Source: Opitutaceae bacterium BACL24 MAG-120322-bin51
GTDB taxonomy: Bacteria > Verrucomicrobiota > Verrucomicrobiia > Opitutales > Coraliomargaritaceae
Assembly: GCA_905182465.1 (NCBI GenBank)
Contig: CAJJBI010000005.1
Location: 124,001-188,000 of the forward strand
DNA length: 64,000 nucleotides
Direction of reading: 5' to 3'
Both the position numbers and the translations under genes were made by a program. This document shows, piece after piece, positions 19,835 through 30,364 of this stretch. How positions within the stretch are numbered: the stretch's first letter is position 1; the number at the start of each line of letters is the position of its first letter. The notes beneath the pieces were generated by a model, which was given only the letters and a program-made list of their open reading frames with translations, was not told the origin of the DNA and made no database searches.

Positions 19835-20251
19835 TTATGCTTCGTCGCGAGAGACGAAACGGCAGTGAAAAGGGAGCTTTGTATCCGCAAGGCGGAGGGC
19901 TTCACGAGCGGCGGTGGCAGAGCAACCAGCAACTTCGAAGAGCATAGTGCCGGGTTTGATTACAGCACACCAGTATTCAACAGAACCTTTACCTTTACCC
20001 ATGCGTGTTTCCGCAGGTTTCTTGGTCACAGGCTTGTGAGGGAAGACGCGGATCCATACCTTACCTTTACGCTTGAGGCTACGTGTCATAGCAACACGAG
20101 CGGCTTCGATTTGTTGCGAGGTCATGCGACCGCGCGTAAGGGATTGGATGCCAAATTCGCCGAAAGCGAGTTTGTTACAAGTTTGTGCAGTGCCGTAGAT
20201 ACGGCCCTTGTGAACCTTGCGGTATTTGGTGCGTGATGGAAGAAGTGCCAT
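19835..20251 (-). CDS. rplP: 50S ribosomal protein L16
   Basis: Large-subunit protein near the A-site tRNA elbow. 138 residues with [15 protein letters not shown] at the start, [24 protein letters not shown] in the middle and the conserved [19 protein letters not shown] end. Normal length and position. Confidence 0.98.
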   Translation of the reverse strand: MALLPSRTKYRKVHKGRIYGTAQTCNKLAFGEFGIQSLTRGRMTSQQIEAARVAMTRSLKRKGKVWIRVFPHKPVTKKPAETRMGKGKGSVEYWCAVIKPGTMLFEVAGCSATAAREALRLADTKLPFHCRFVSRDEA

Positions 20252-20312
20252 GGTTCGCTCTGTTTAAAGTGTTAAAAAAATAAGAATTCGTTTCGGGTGG
20301 GCGAGAATTAGC

Positions 20313-20945
20313 TTACGCTTCCTCCTCGTCAGGAAGACAGATCCAGCACTTTACGCCGATAATACCATACACGGTGCTCGCTTCAGAGAAACCGTAGTTG
20401 ATATTTGCGCGTAGTGTTTGGAGAGGCACACGGCCTTGACGCTGCTTCTCACTGCGGGCAATGTCTGCACCACCGAGACGACCGCTACATTGTATGCGGA
20501 TACCGTCAGCACCCATGGCCATTGTGGTTTGAACAGCGCGCTTCATGGCGCGGCGAAATGCAATTCGGCGCTCAAGTTGAAGAGCTACATTTTCAGCGAC
20601 GAGTTGCGCAGATAGATCGGGGCGCTTCACCTCTTGGATGTCTAGCATGATTTCTTTGCCGACCTTCTTATTGAGAGTAGCCTTGATCTTATCAAGCTCT
20701 GCGCCCTTGCGCCCGATAACCACACCAGGGCGTGCAGTGAAGATCTTGACGCGGATACGGCCGGAAGCACGCTCAATAAAGATGCGTGGCACAGATGCGT
20801 AACGCAGCTTTTCAGTGAGGAAGGTGCGAATCGTGTGGTCTTCCTTGATATACTCAGGAAATTTATCCTTGTTCGCATACCAGCGAGAATCCCAGTCGCG
20901 GGTGACTGCAAGGCGGAAGCCGATTGGATGTACTTTCTGTCCCAT
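20313..20945 (-). CDS. rpsC: 30S ribosomal protein S3
   Basis: Forms the mRNA entry with S4 and S5. 210 residues with MGQKVHPIGFRL at the N-terminus, a type II KH domain around RPGVVIGRKGAELDKIK, and the C-terminal domain GADGIRIQCSGRLGGADIARSE. Normal length. Confidence 0.98.
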   Translation of the reverse strand: MGQKVHPIGFRLAVTRDWDSRWYANKDKFPEYIKEDHTIRTFLTEKLRYASVPRIFIERASGRIRVKIFTARPGVVIGRKGAELDKIKATLNKKVGKEIMLDIQEVKRPDLSAQLVAENVALQLERRIAFRRAMKRAVQTTMAMGADGIRIQCSGRLGGADIARSEKQRQGRVPLQTLRANINYGFSEASTVYGIIGVKCWICLPDEEEA

Positions 20946-20980
20946 AATTTGGTAGGTGTCGTTAGAGTCGCTCTGAGGAA

Positions 20981-21316
<336 letters not shown>

Positions 21317-21321
21317 GAGAT

Positions 21322-21690
21322 TCAGCTGTTTTGAATTGTTTTGATTCGGGCAATGTCGCCCGCTTGGATTGTAGAGTCTTTGACCAATTCGAGGATGAGT
21401 CCTGCGGATTGATCGCTACGAGATTCTATGATGATAAGCTCGCCGACAGATTGTAAACCACGTGTGACGCGGCAAACCATCCCTAGGCGAATCCCTTGCT
21501 CAAGGCCGCCATCGAGAATAACGACGTCGGCAGCAAGCGTGGGTGCAACCTCAGCCACAGTTGCGGCGTTCGGGCTGTAAAGTGACTCTTTGACGAAAGC
21601 GGGCACTTCTCCGTGCACAGCACTGCCGGCGAACATTGCTCCAGAGAGGAGCAGTGCAGCGAGGGAGAGTGATCTGTGTATGAGTTGCAT
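21322..21690 (-). CDS. Predicted exported protein inside the S10 operon, FlgT-C-like domain
   Basis: 122 residues lying between rpsS (29-base gap) and rplV (5-base gap) in the same direction, so it is almost certainly cotranscribed with ribosomal proteins. The first about 27 residues look like a Sec signal peptide (basic start, LSLAALLLSGAMFAGSA, cleavage region near AVHG). Residues about 56-117 form a small beta-rich module with the pattern VVILDGG-GIRLGMVCRV-VGELIIIES-AGLIL-IQAGDIARI. This resembles the C-terminal domain of FlgT-like and other envelope proteins. Ribosomal operons do not normally encode exported proteins. I do not know a function; the resemblance is from memory of the pattern, not a search. 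Confidence 0.85.
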   Translation of the reverse strand: MQLIHRSLSLAALLLSGAMFAGSAVHGEVPAFVKESLYSPNAATVAEVAPTLAADVVILDGGLEQGIRLGMVCRVTRGLQSVGELIIIESRSDQSAGLILELVKDSTIQAGDIARIKTIQNS

Positions 21691-21719
21691 GGCCGGTGTG
21701 TGAGTAAAGTGAGCGAGGA

Positions 21720-21983
21720 TTATGTACTAGTTGGGTGCCCCTTGAAGGTGCGTGTCGGTGAGAACTCGCCAAGTTTGTGGCCAACCATGTTCTCGGTCAC
21801 ATAGACAGGCAGAAAGCTACGACCGTTGTGCACATTGAAGTTGAGCCCGACGAAGTCTGGAGTGATAGTTGAGCGGCGCGACCATGTTTGGATCGGCTTG
21901 CGGTCGTTGTTGGCCTGTGCGATGACTACCTTTTTAGAAAGGTGAGGATCGACAAAGAAACCTTTTTTTACGGAACGAGACAT
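21720..21983 (-). CDS. rpsS: 30S ribosomal protein S19
   Basis: Small-subunit head protein near the A site. 87 residues with [14 protein letters not shown] and the conserved [30 protein letters not shown] end. Normal length, 16 bases after rplB. Confidence 0.98.
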   Translation of the reverse strand: MSRSVKKGFFVDPHLSKKVVIAQANNDRKPIQTWSRRSTITPDFVGLNFNVHNGRSFLPVYVTENMVGHKLGEFSPTRTFKGHPTST

Positions 21984-21999
21984 AGCTGGTTAGATAGAT

Positions 22000-22845
<846 letters not shown>

Positions 22846-22866
22846 GGTATTGTGGTTCCTACGTGC

Positions 22867-23157
22867 TTAGACGAGTTCGATCGAATCACCCTCTTTGAGC
22901 GTTACGATAGCCTTTTTGTGGCCGCCAGCAGTGCCGGCTTTACCGCGACGAGAGCGATCAGTCTTCACTTTTGGCTTTTTGTTAAGAATGTTTACGTTCG
23001 TCACCTCTACATTGAAAGTCTTCGCTACAGCTCGAGCGACTTCGATGCGGTTTGCAGTCGGAGCGACCTCAAAAGTGTATTGATTGAAATGCGCAGACAG
23101 ATTAGCTGCTTTTTCAGTGACTCGGTATTCGAGGAGAATTTTATCGGCAAGAATCAT
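22867..23157 (-). CDS. rplW: 50S ribosomal protein L23
   Basis: Tunnel-exit protein that docks trigger factor and SRP. 96 residues with YRVTEKAANLSAHFNQYTFEVAPTANRIEV and the internal loop NILNKKPKVKTDRSRRGKAG. Normal length; between rplD and rplB. Confidence 0.98.
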   Translation of the reverse strand: MILADKILLEYRVTEKAANLSAHFNQYTFEVAPTANRIEVARAVAKTFNVEVTNVNILNKKPKVKTDRSRRGKAGTAGGHKKAIVTLKEGDSIELV

Positions 23158-23171
23158 AGCTGATTTCCAGT

Positions 23172-23807
23172 TTAAGCAGCCGCACCGTTGGCGCGTGCGA
23201 TGATAGTTTCGATGCCCTTGGCGCTGACGATAATCTGGCGGTAGCGCACGACATCGAGAGTACTAAGGTTACCTGCTTCAGAGAGGGAAACCCCCTCGAT
23301 ATTGCGGGCGGCCAGAGCGGCGTTGTTTTGAAATTGGTCGTCTACGATCAATACCTTTCCTCGAGTCGGTAAGACTGCGGTGAGCACTTGATTGAAGAGC
23401 TGGGTCTTCGCTTCCTTGACTTCGAGAGCTTCGATCACAGAGAGGCCGCCTTCAGTTGCGCGCTCAAAAAGTGCGCGGCTGAATGCGAGATCCTTCATCT
23501 TGCGATTGATCTTCTGAGAAAAGTCGCGGGGCTTAGGTCCGTGAGCGATACCGCCATGACGTTGGTGAGGCACGCGGCGTGAACCTTGACGGGCTGTGCC
23601 ACTACCTTTTTGGCGGAAGAGCTTTTTACCAGAACCTGCGACTTCAGCGCGGGTCTTGGTCGAAGCATTTCCTTGACGGGCGTTAGCTTGATGCGCGAGT
23701 ACGACTTGGCGAAGCGCTGCAACGCCCTTGTCACCCTCGAATACGGGTAGCGCAAACTCTTTCTCAGAGCTTGTGGATCCGTCGGCTGTGTAAACTTTAA
23801 GTTTCAT
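23172..23807 (-). CDS. rplD: 50S ribosomal protein L4
   Basis: Large-subunit protein whose loop lines the exit tunnel; in E. coli it also represses the S10 operon. 211 residues with the tunnel loop KLFRQKGSGTARQGSRRVPHQRHGGIAHGPKPRDF and the C-terminal Rossmann-like part. Normal length. Confidence 0.98.
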   Translation of the reverse strand: MKLKVYTADGSTSSEKEFALPVFEGDKGVAALRQVVLAHQANARQGNASTKTRAEVAGSGKKLFRQKGSGTARQGSRRVPHQRHGGIAHGPKPRDFSQKINRKMKDLAFSRALFERATEGGLSVIEALEVKEAKTQLFNQVLTAVLPTRGKVLIVDDQFQNNAALAARNIEGVSLSEAGNLSTLDVVRYRQIIVSAKGIETIIARANGAAA

Positions 23808-23850
23808 TGTAGTGTGTCCTTTATGTCAGGGATGTCCTTGGTAGCTCAGC

Positions 23851-24495
23851 TTATGCTTGGGCTCTCTTGGTTTTAACCGCAGTGCGGACGGTGACGAGGG
23901 AGCCACGTGAGCCAGGGATGCTTCCCTTTACAAGAATCAGATTCTTCTCAGCGATGACTTTAACGACTTCGAGGTTCTGGACGGTGCGGCGCACATCACC
24001 CATGTGACCTGGCATCTTTTTGCCCTTGATGACGTGGCCTGGCCATTGGCACATGCCGTAGGAACCACCGCGGCGGTGAAACATCGAACCGTGGGAAGCG
24101 GGGCCACCGGCGAAGCCATAGCGTTTAACAACACCTTGGAAGCCGCGGCCTTTGGAGGTGCCGATCACATCGATCTTCTGGCCAGCTTCAAATTTCTCAA
24201 CAGTGAGCAGGTCTCCGAGGTTTAGCTCGACATCACCATTGGTGCGGAACTCTTGGAGTTCAGCCACTGCTTCAACGCCAGCCTTTTTAAAATGGCCTAA
24301 AGCTGCTTTAGAGAGGCGGTGCTCTTTTTGTGGACGAAATCCGATCTGCACGGCATTATATCCATCTGTTTCTACGGACTTAATCTGCGTGACCGGGCAG
24401 GGTCCTGCTTCAATGACAGTAACAGGCACTAGACGATTGCTATCGTCAAATACCTGAGTCATTCCTATCTTTTTACCAAGTAGGGCTACGTTCAT
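23851..24495 (-). CDS. rplC: 50S ribosomal protein L3
   Basis: Assembly initiator next to the peptidyl transferase centre. I start at the ATG at 24495 (MNVALLGKKIGMTQVF), where conservation begins; the frame is open 13 codons further. 214 residues with the extended loop GRGFQGVVKRYGFAGGPASHGSMFHRRGGS. It is the first gene of the ribosomal cluster here: rpsJ (S10), which normally precedes it, is not present upstream. Confidence 0.97.
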   Translation of the reverse strand: MNVALLGKKIGMTQVFDDSNRLVPVTVIEAGPCPVTQIKSVETDGYNAVQIGFRPQKEHRLSKAALGHFKKAGVEAVAELQEFRTNGDVELNLGDLLTVEKFEAGQKIDVIGTSKGRGFQGVVKRYGFAGGPASHGSMFHRRGGSYGMCQWPGHVIKGKKMPGHMGDVRRTVQNLEVVKVIAEKNLILVKGSIPGSRGSLVTVRTAVKTKRAQA

Positions 24496-24662
24496 AATAC
24501 TAATTGGCAGGTGGAGCAGAGGCTCCGTTTCCATGACCTGCGTTAGAGGAGTTAAAAATGTGTGTTAATCGCCTCAGTTGGGAAGCGAGCGACGGAAAAA
24601 AGCGGGTTGTTCTTCCTTCGTCAACACCTGATTTAGAAAAAAAGTCATTATTTTTCTGCGTT

Positions 24663-24691
24663 TTAGTAAATATCCATACTAACACCCTCAA
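24663..24691 (-). promoter_or_regulatory. Candidate promoter for the ribosomal operon
   Basis: On the minus strand TTGAGG (24691-24686), a 17-base spacer and TACTAA (24668-24663) lie in an AT-rich stretch just after the upstream terminator. The -10 box matches poorly, and a second TTGACG sequence closer to the gene has no good partner, so this is only a candidate. Confidence 0.3.
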
Positions 24692-24741
24692 ATAAAAGGG
24701 AGATCGCTCAAACGGAAGTCTGACAAAGAGACACTTTACCT

Positions 24742-24777
24742 AAGAAAAAGGCTCTCTGTTGCCGAGTAGCCTTTTCT
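24742..24777 (-). terminator. Rho-independent terminator after pgm
   Basis: Inverted repeat with arms AAGAAAAAGGCT and AGCCTTTTCTT around a GC-containing loop. On the minus strand the second arm ends in CTTTTTCTT. It lies about 20 bases beyond the phosphohexomutase stop. Confidence 0.8.
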
Positions 24778-24797
24778 TGAAATAAGGGAATTGGTCT

Positions 24798-26761
24798 CTA
24801 CCCCTCTGCGCGCTGGCGGGCTTCAGCATCGATAGCGGCGAGGGTTATTTCCATCACTTTACCGGCAGCTATTTTGACCTCAGCGAGCTCTTCGGGGTCA
24901 GTCACGTCGGAACGACCAAATACATAGAATTTAATCTTAGGCTCGGTCCCCGAACCGCGGACTGCGAAACTGTAACCATTGCTCAGTTCTAAGAAATAGA
25001 AATCTTGCGGTGCGATGCGCTTGCCGTCTGCGTCGACTATCTCGTCCTTGCCGAAATCGGTAAAACCAGAAACCGTGACGTCGCCGAAGGCTTGGGGCGG
25101 GTTGCTACGGTAGGATTCAAGAATATTTTTAATCTTCTGCGATCCAGCGGCACCCTCGAAGTAAATGTTGATCGTCTTTTCTTCGTAATAACCATGCTGA
25201 AGATAGAGCGAATCAAGGTATTCGGGGAAAGTCATCTCCTGCGCTTTCAAATACGCCGCTAGCTCGCAGAACATGACTACAGCGGCGTTGGCGTCTTTAT
25301 CACGAAGCTTATCACTCGCGAGGTAGCCGTAGCTCTCCTCGCCGCCGAAGACGAAGTAGGTCGAATAGTCGAGCATAAGGTCGGCTTTCGTCCAGACATC
25401 ACAGGCGTCATAATCGACAGCCAGGCCTTCTTTTTCATAAAGCTTGGCTTTCATCTCTGCTTCATATCCGGCTAGTTTTTCACCGAGCCATTTGAAGCCG
25501 GTTAATGTGTTGATCGTTTTAAGACCATGCCAAGTCGCAACGGCTTCTTGCATCGGGGTGGTGACGAAAGTCTTAATCAGAACGGCGTTTTGACTGCCAT
25601 CTTCGGGAAGGATCTCGGCATCTTTTAGCGTGGAAATTCGATATTCGGCCAGAAGCGTACCAATCTGGTTTCCTGTGAGCAGCACCATTTCGCCAGTGCG
25701 GTCGCGGACAGCGACGCCCATGCGGTCAGCATCGGGATCGGTCGCGATGACGACGTCGGTATTTGTCTCATTAGCTTTGGCGATCGCCATGGCAAGCGCT
25801 TCGGCGTTTTCCGGATTGGGAGATTTGACTGTGGGAAAACGTCCGTCTGGCTCCATTTGTTCGGGCACTTCAATCACTTCAACGCCAAGCTTGCGTAGTG
25901 TAGTAACGGAACTGATGGCACCGCATCCGTGGATCGGCGAAAAGACTACCTTGGGTGCGACTTTTTGCATGACCTCGGTATCGACGACCATCTCCTCAAG
26001 TAGATCGAGGTAGGGTTCGTCGGCGCTAGAATCAAGAACGATGACGTTATCGAGATTAACATCTAGAAACTGAACGAGCTCTTCGAGCTTCACTTCGTTG
26101 ACGAGATTCACAATACCTTCGGCGTGTGGGGAGACCACCTGCGCGCCATCTTCAAAGTAGGCTTTGAAGCCATTGTCGTGCGACGGATTGTGGCTTGCGG
26201 TAATCACTGCGCCACAGGTCGCTTTATAATGACGCACCGCGAAACTGAGCTGCGGGGTAGAGCGTGGCCCATCGAAGATGAGCGCTTGCCCTCCGAGCTT
26301 ACACCAAGTGGATGCTGCCAACTCGCAAAAGTGGCGTGAAAAGTGGCGAACATCGTGTGCAATAACGAAGCGTGGTTGGTCGTGACGACCGCTTTCATCG
26401 AGGTATTGTTTCACATAGCGGAACATGCCGACAGTGGCGCGGATGAGGTTAAAGTCGTTTAATACATTGGTGCCGACTGCCGCGTGCTCAGGCGTGCCTT
26501 GTGCTGAGGTGTGCCCGTTTCAGCAGATGCAGTCACCTTTCCGATAGTACGGCCACGAATGCCGCCAGTTCCAAATGCCATGGTCTGGTAAAAACGATCG
26601 TTAAGTTCTTCCCACTCCTCTTTCTCAATTAGTTCGGTAATACTCGCCCCCACCCACTCAGGCAGGAAGTCGGCACTCGTCCAATTCTTAAGATTAGTAA
26701 CCGTGCTTTCAAGAAGAGAGCCAGCGGCTTCGGCGGATTCAATTTTTTCGATGAGACTCAT
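24798..26761 (-). CDS. Phospho-sugar mutase (PGM2-like), frameshift near 26491
   Basis: Interconverts hexose 1- and 6-phosphates. The N-terminal part (from the ATG at 26761) carries GTGGIRG; the rest carries the phosphoserine loop TASHNP, the metal loop DPDADR, the sugar-binding loop GGEESYG and the phosphate site RGSGTEPK. This order matches the PGM2/eukaryote-like phosphoglucomutase-phosphomannomutase group. The first frame ends at 26459, and the second continues in the other frame. Adding one C in the CGCC(C)T at about 26491 gives the continuous ARPEHAAVGTNVLNDFNLIRATVGMFRY. Probably a sequence error. The UDP-sugar pyrophosphorylase gene lies immediately upstream in the same direction, forming a nucleotide-sugar unit. 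Confidence 0.88.
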
Positions 26762-26818
26762 GGGAGGAATTAAAAATTAGAAAGGAATTTGTGGAGATGG
26801 CGAAGTTATTAGGAATCT

Positions 26819-28248
26819 TCATTGGATCACTGCGCCGTCTTTGATTTCGGTTTTTGGGTCGAGTGTTACCCACTGAGCGACAAAGTCGGCCTCATCAACA
26901 GCAAAGCGTGGGCTAATTTCAAACTTGATCATTGGAAGGCCAGAATCATCTGTCTCGATACCTCACCTGCAGCCTTGAGCCAACGGGCAAACATTCGCAG
27001 TTGGTCTTCTTTGGAGCTCTGGGGTGAATCGACGCCCTCAGCATTTTTCACGGGACTAAAATCATCCGCACGTGCTGCTTCGATGATGACTGGGTTCTTG
27101 GCCAGAGGCAACGCGTCGAAAACAAACATCTCAAACTTCACTCCATTAGGTGCGTCTGGTTGGATCGTTTCGCCCGTAGCGTTGACGTGCGGGATCTTCT
27201 TATCAGCACGGTGAAAGGGTAGTTTCGAACCCTCACCAGACCCACCTGCACGGGCGATGAAGTCGCGGTCGAAGATGTGAATCGCGACACTGCCGCCGTT
27301 AAAACGGATACCACCGCCTGCTTTAGTTTCTTCCTGCATTTCGTCAGGCATGTCGCTGTATTCAACAACGAGCGCGCTACCATTTTGTACGCAAAAGTGG
27401 CCGACCTTTTCTAGGGCGTAGGCCTTGGGCACCATTTTACTAGAAAGCTCTGACTGACCGAGCACGTGGAAACCGATAAAGGCGGGGTCGATACATTGTA
27501 CGATCGGGTTATCGACCTGAAAGTAGCTAACGATGTCGATCCCTTGAGCTTTCATTGCATCGACAGCACCACTGCGCACTAATGCACGGAGAGAGCCGCC
27601 GTGCCCATCGGGCGTCATGGCAATTTTACCTTTCTCAGCAAGGAGAATCTTACCCTCATAATCGACGGCAGGGACAAGACCTTGCACGATGAAATGGACG
27701 GATTCGCGCGAAAGTCCAAAAAAGTCAGCCGCTTCGAATGCAGCCACTGTGGCGTCGTTATTGATCTCGCTGGTCAGTATGAACCATGGGATCGTCACAC
27801 CATAACGTTCGCCAGAGCGGGCGATCTTTTCAGCGAAGACTTGAAAGAGTGTCTTTCCGGTGACGGGAGTCACAGGGTAAGTGCCCTTGGGGCCATCATA
27901 GCCGAGGCGCGTGCCTTGACCACCTGCCACAGTAAAGGCTGCCACACGACCAGCCTGCAAGGCAACTGATCCGGCATCCTTAGCAGCACTCCATTGGGCT
28001 GAGTCACCACCGTTGGCCGCGAGTGCTTCGTAGGGGGCGGGTTCTAGTCCATCCAAATTCAACGTGTGATGCTGCGAGCCTTTGACGTGCTCCTCGACCA
28101 ATTCTTTAACCTCAGCGAGATCAATGGTCTCAGCTTGAGCGACGAGCTTCGCTTGCGTCGCCGCATCCAGCTCGTCGAAAAATTGAAAGACTTGGCCTTG
28201 GCCTGCCTGATTAAAGGACTCGATAAGTATATCTGAGGAATTTAACAT
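26819..28248 (-). CDS. UTP-sugar-1-phosphate uridylyltransferase (UDPGP/UAP family), frameshift near 26959
   Basis: Makes a UDP-sugar from UTP and a sugar 1-phosphate. The nucleotide loop VAGGQGTRLGYDGPKG, the PVTGKTLFQ segment, the GHGGSLRAL uracil region and VDNP are as in UDP-GlcNAc pyrophosphorylases; UDP-glucose or UDP-galactose cannot be excluded. I start at 28248 (MLNSSDI); earlier codons are not family-like. The main frame ends at 26929. An added A at about 26959 continues it through LPMIKFEISPRFAVDEADF to the stop at 26819, which is the normal C-terminus of the family. It sits 57 bases before the phosphohexomutase gene, likely in one operon. Confidence 0.85.
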
Positions 28249-28435
28249 CACAAATGTGGATAGAAGACCCCGTGCTAAAATGCAAACACGGAACGTAGAA
28301 GAAGAGAAAATCCAGCGCAATTAATGGCGTAGTGGCTACCTTAGTGGCCCTAAAGATCACTCATGAAATCAGCCATACTATTGCATTAAATAGAAGTTAA
28401 ATTTCGCGAGATTCCTAAGACTAATCAAACTACGC

Positions 28436-28696
28436 TTAGTCGGAAAAACGGAACAATAATTCGTCGGGGCGCGCGTAGCCGAGGCGCTCACGGACAACGC
28501 GCTCGAGAAACTCTGGATCGTCGATCAGTCGCGTCATGTAAGCCTCCTTTTGAGCAAACTCTTTTCTAGCTTGTATGAACTTCGCCTCGATTCTATTTTC
28601 GCGTGCTTTGAAGTTCTGATACTCTCGATGCGTCTTTAACACGAGACCGCCAAAAAATATCACCAAAACACACAACATGCCCATCAACATGAGCAC
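28436..28696 (-). CDS. FtsB/DivIC-type septum formation protein
   Basis: Small bitopic division protein. 86 residues: one N-terminal membrane helix, a charged coiled-coil (residues about 22-55), then the family end block DDPEFLERVVRERLGYARPDELLFRF, which matches FtsB/DivIC. FtsB works with FtsL and FtsQ in the divisome. The frame starts with GTG at 28696; ATG codons follow at 28690 and 28684, and I cannot decide between them. It lies about 190 bases upstream of the UDP-sugar pyrophosphorylase and divergent from the VanZ-like gene. Confidence 0.8.
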   Translation of the reverse strand: MLMLMGMLCVLVIFFGGLVLKTHREYQNFKARENRIEAKFIQARKEFAQKEAYMTRLIDDPEFLERVVRERLGYARPDELLFRFSD

Positions 28697-28831
28697 CAGT
28701 GCACGTTCCTTTCGCTGGGGTTATTTTTTGACATCAGACACTATAAAGAAGGTTATTTTTACACTCTTGGAAAGGGTATTTTGTGTTAAGCTATTTATCT
28801 CGATTACGTCGAATTTACGAAAATACCTGTA

Positions 28832-29278
28832 ATGTCCCGCCCTCCTGCGCATAACGACCGTGCTTACATCTGGCCAGTCTTGCTAGCCATCGTGATCTTT
28901 GTAATCTCAGGCTCCCAACAATTGGCTACGCCCGACCTCGGCTTTCTATTTTCAGAGGACAAGATCGCTCACTTCCTTATTTTCGGACTGGTCGCCACCT
29001 CAATCTTACGTACTCCAAAATTTAAGGATTTGAGTCTGCGCAGTTTGCTAATCGCCGCCTTGATCACATCCGCCTACGGCGCCTTTGATGAAATTCGCCA
29101 ATCGGTGACACCTGGCCGCAGCGTCGAATTCGCCGACTGGCTCGCCGACACATGCGGTGCTTTTGCCGCGGTGACTGCCTATGCAAAGTGGCACTGGTAT
29201 CGACATTTGCTTGAATGGCGCATGCCAATCAAGCGTAGAAGCGCACAAGAGCACCACTACGAAGATCTTCGCAAGTGA
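28832..29278 (+). CDS. VanZ-like family membrane protein
   Basis: 148-residue membrane protein with about four hydrophobic segments. The family signature is clear: SEDKIAHFLIFGLVA early, then YGAFDEIRQSVTPGRSVEFADWLADTCGA. VanZ-like proteins are widespread; VanZ itself gives low-level teicoplanin resistance, but the biochemical function of the family is not known and no glycopeptide resistance genes are nearby. It is divergent from the ftsB-like gene, with an AT-rich spacer. Confidence 0.85.
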   Translation: MSRPPAHNDRAYIWPVLLAIVIFVISGSQQLATPDLGFLFSEDKIAHFLIFGLVATSILRTPKFKDLSLRSLLIAALITSAYGAFDEIRQSVTPGRSVEFADWLADTCGAFAAVTAYAKWHWYRHLLEWRMPIKRRSAQEHHYEDLRK

Positions 29279-29314
29279 TGCCTACCGCCCGCACGGAATC
29301 GAGGGCGCACCAAT

Positions 29315-30218
29315 TCAGTCACCCATGCCTTGCATTATCAACATACCGATTGGCATCATAGCGCCTCGTAGAGCTTGGTCGAATTGCTCTTGAGTCTCGG
29401 CCTTTTCGAGCTGTGTTAGGATGCCGTCGAGCATAGTAATCATGCCCATAATTTGAGGTTTGTTTTTTGCCATTTCTTCGGAAGAGATCGCTTCCAGTTT
29501 CTTTTTGGCATCGGCCATTTGCGTGCTCCAATTAGTAGCCATTTCAGTTGGAACCCAACGGTTTTCAACTTTAACGAAATCTTCGGTCTCCACATCGCCA
29601 TTTATAAAAGTTATTTCGATTACGGCGGTGGTATCTGTGCTTACAACAGTTTTCAAGCTGTCAAATTCTAAACTGCCTAAAGGATTTTCTTCGTCAGAGA
29701 GCGCAGCTAAATCATTTGAATATTTAAATAGAACCGGAAGAGTTTGTTCTGAAAATACTTGTCCATCAAAAGCCCGTAAGCCTGCTGAGCTAGAGATCGA
29801 ACTAGCAGCGATAGCCTGGACGAAGCCGATAATGGATGGCCAAGCGGCCTCTACTTCAGCAACCTGCTCGGCGAGTTGTTCGCCGCCTAACTTTGTATTA
29901 TAGAATAAATGACTTTTGCTTGTCGGCGACCTCAGCGAAACGGCCGACAAGACCGAAGCTCTTATCGTAGATTTCGGGATCGACTTTAGCTCCTGCGAGC
30001 TTGGCAATGGCATTGACATCTGCTTGGTAGCTAGAAGGCATCGCGTGCCAGAGGATGCTGCAGTTACCTACGAGCATTTCGTCAGCAATCGTCTGTATCG
30101 CAGCGGAGGGCTCATCAGGTATGGTGAATTCAGCGGAACTTACACCAGCGTCACAAGCGGTGAAAATGAGTGCTACAATAGTAGCACATGAGGGAAATAT
30201 TTTGTGAGTAATAAACAT
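29315..30218 (-). CDS. Predicted lipoprotein of unknown function, frameshift near 29915
   Basis: From the ATG at 30218 the product has a lipoprotein signal peptide (CATIVALIFTAC, lipobox Cys 20). It continues with a mature region that includes GNCSILWHAMPSSYQADVNAIAKLAG. The first frame ends at 29898; the rest (FYNTKLGGEQLAEQVAEVEAAW ... QGMGD) is in another frame to 29315. One extra A in the AAAA run at 29914-29917 joins them into a protein of about 300 residues. I do not recognise the family. It looks like a verrucomicrobial helix-rich periplasmic protein with a beta segment around VIEITFINGDVETEDFVKVENRWVP. A terminator lies just upstream. Confidence 0.7.
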
Positions 30219-30288
30219 AGTCGATTTTATTTTGGTTCGATTAACGTAAGCTGTAGAGTGAGTCGCATCGAGCGATTTGGTAGACATG

Positions 30289-30322
30289 AAAAGCCTCGAA
30301 CCATTACTGGCTCGAGGCTTTT
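30289..30322 (-). terminator. Terminator after cysK
   Basis: Perfect 11-base inverted repeat AAAAGCCTCGA / TCGAGGCTTTT around a 12-base loop, about 40 bases beyond the cysK stop and before the lipoprotein start. The T run is only four bases, so efficiency is uncertain. Confidence 0.7.
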
Positions 30323-30364
30323 GGAAAATATCGCAAGCGTGCGATTTGTCGAGTTAGCAAATGC

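Larger units (their letters stand above)
24496..24797. other. Regulatory region upstream of rplC
   Basis: About 300 bases between the rplC start and the pgm stop. It contains the pgm terminator (24742-24777) and must hold the ribosomal operon promoter and a leader of up to about 170 bases. No rpsJ, tRNA or other gene is visible. The leader could carry L4-type autoregulation, but I see no decisive hairpin. Confidence 0.55.

Noticed and set aside
24500-24691. 63-codon ORF upstream of rplC
   Set aside because: Lies in the presumed promoter/leader region, composition not protein-like, no family resemblance.
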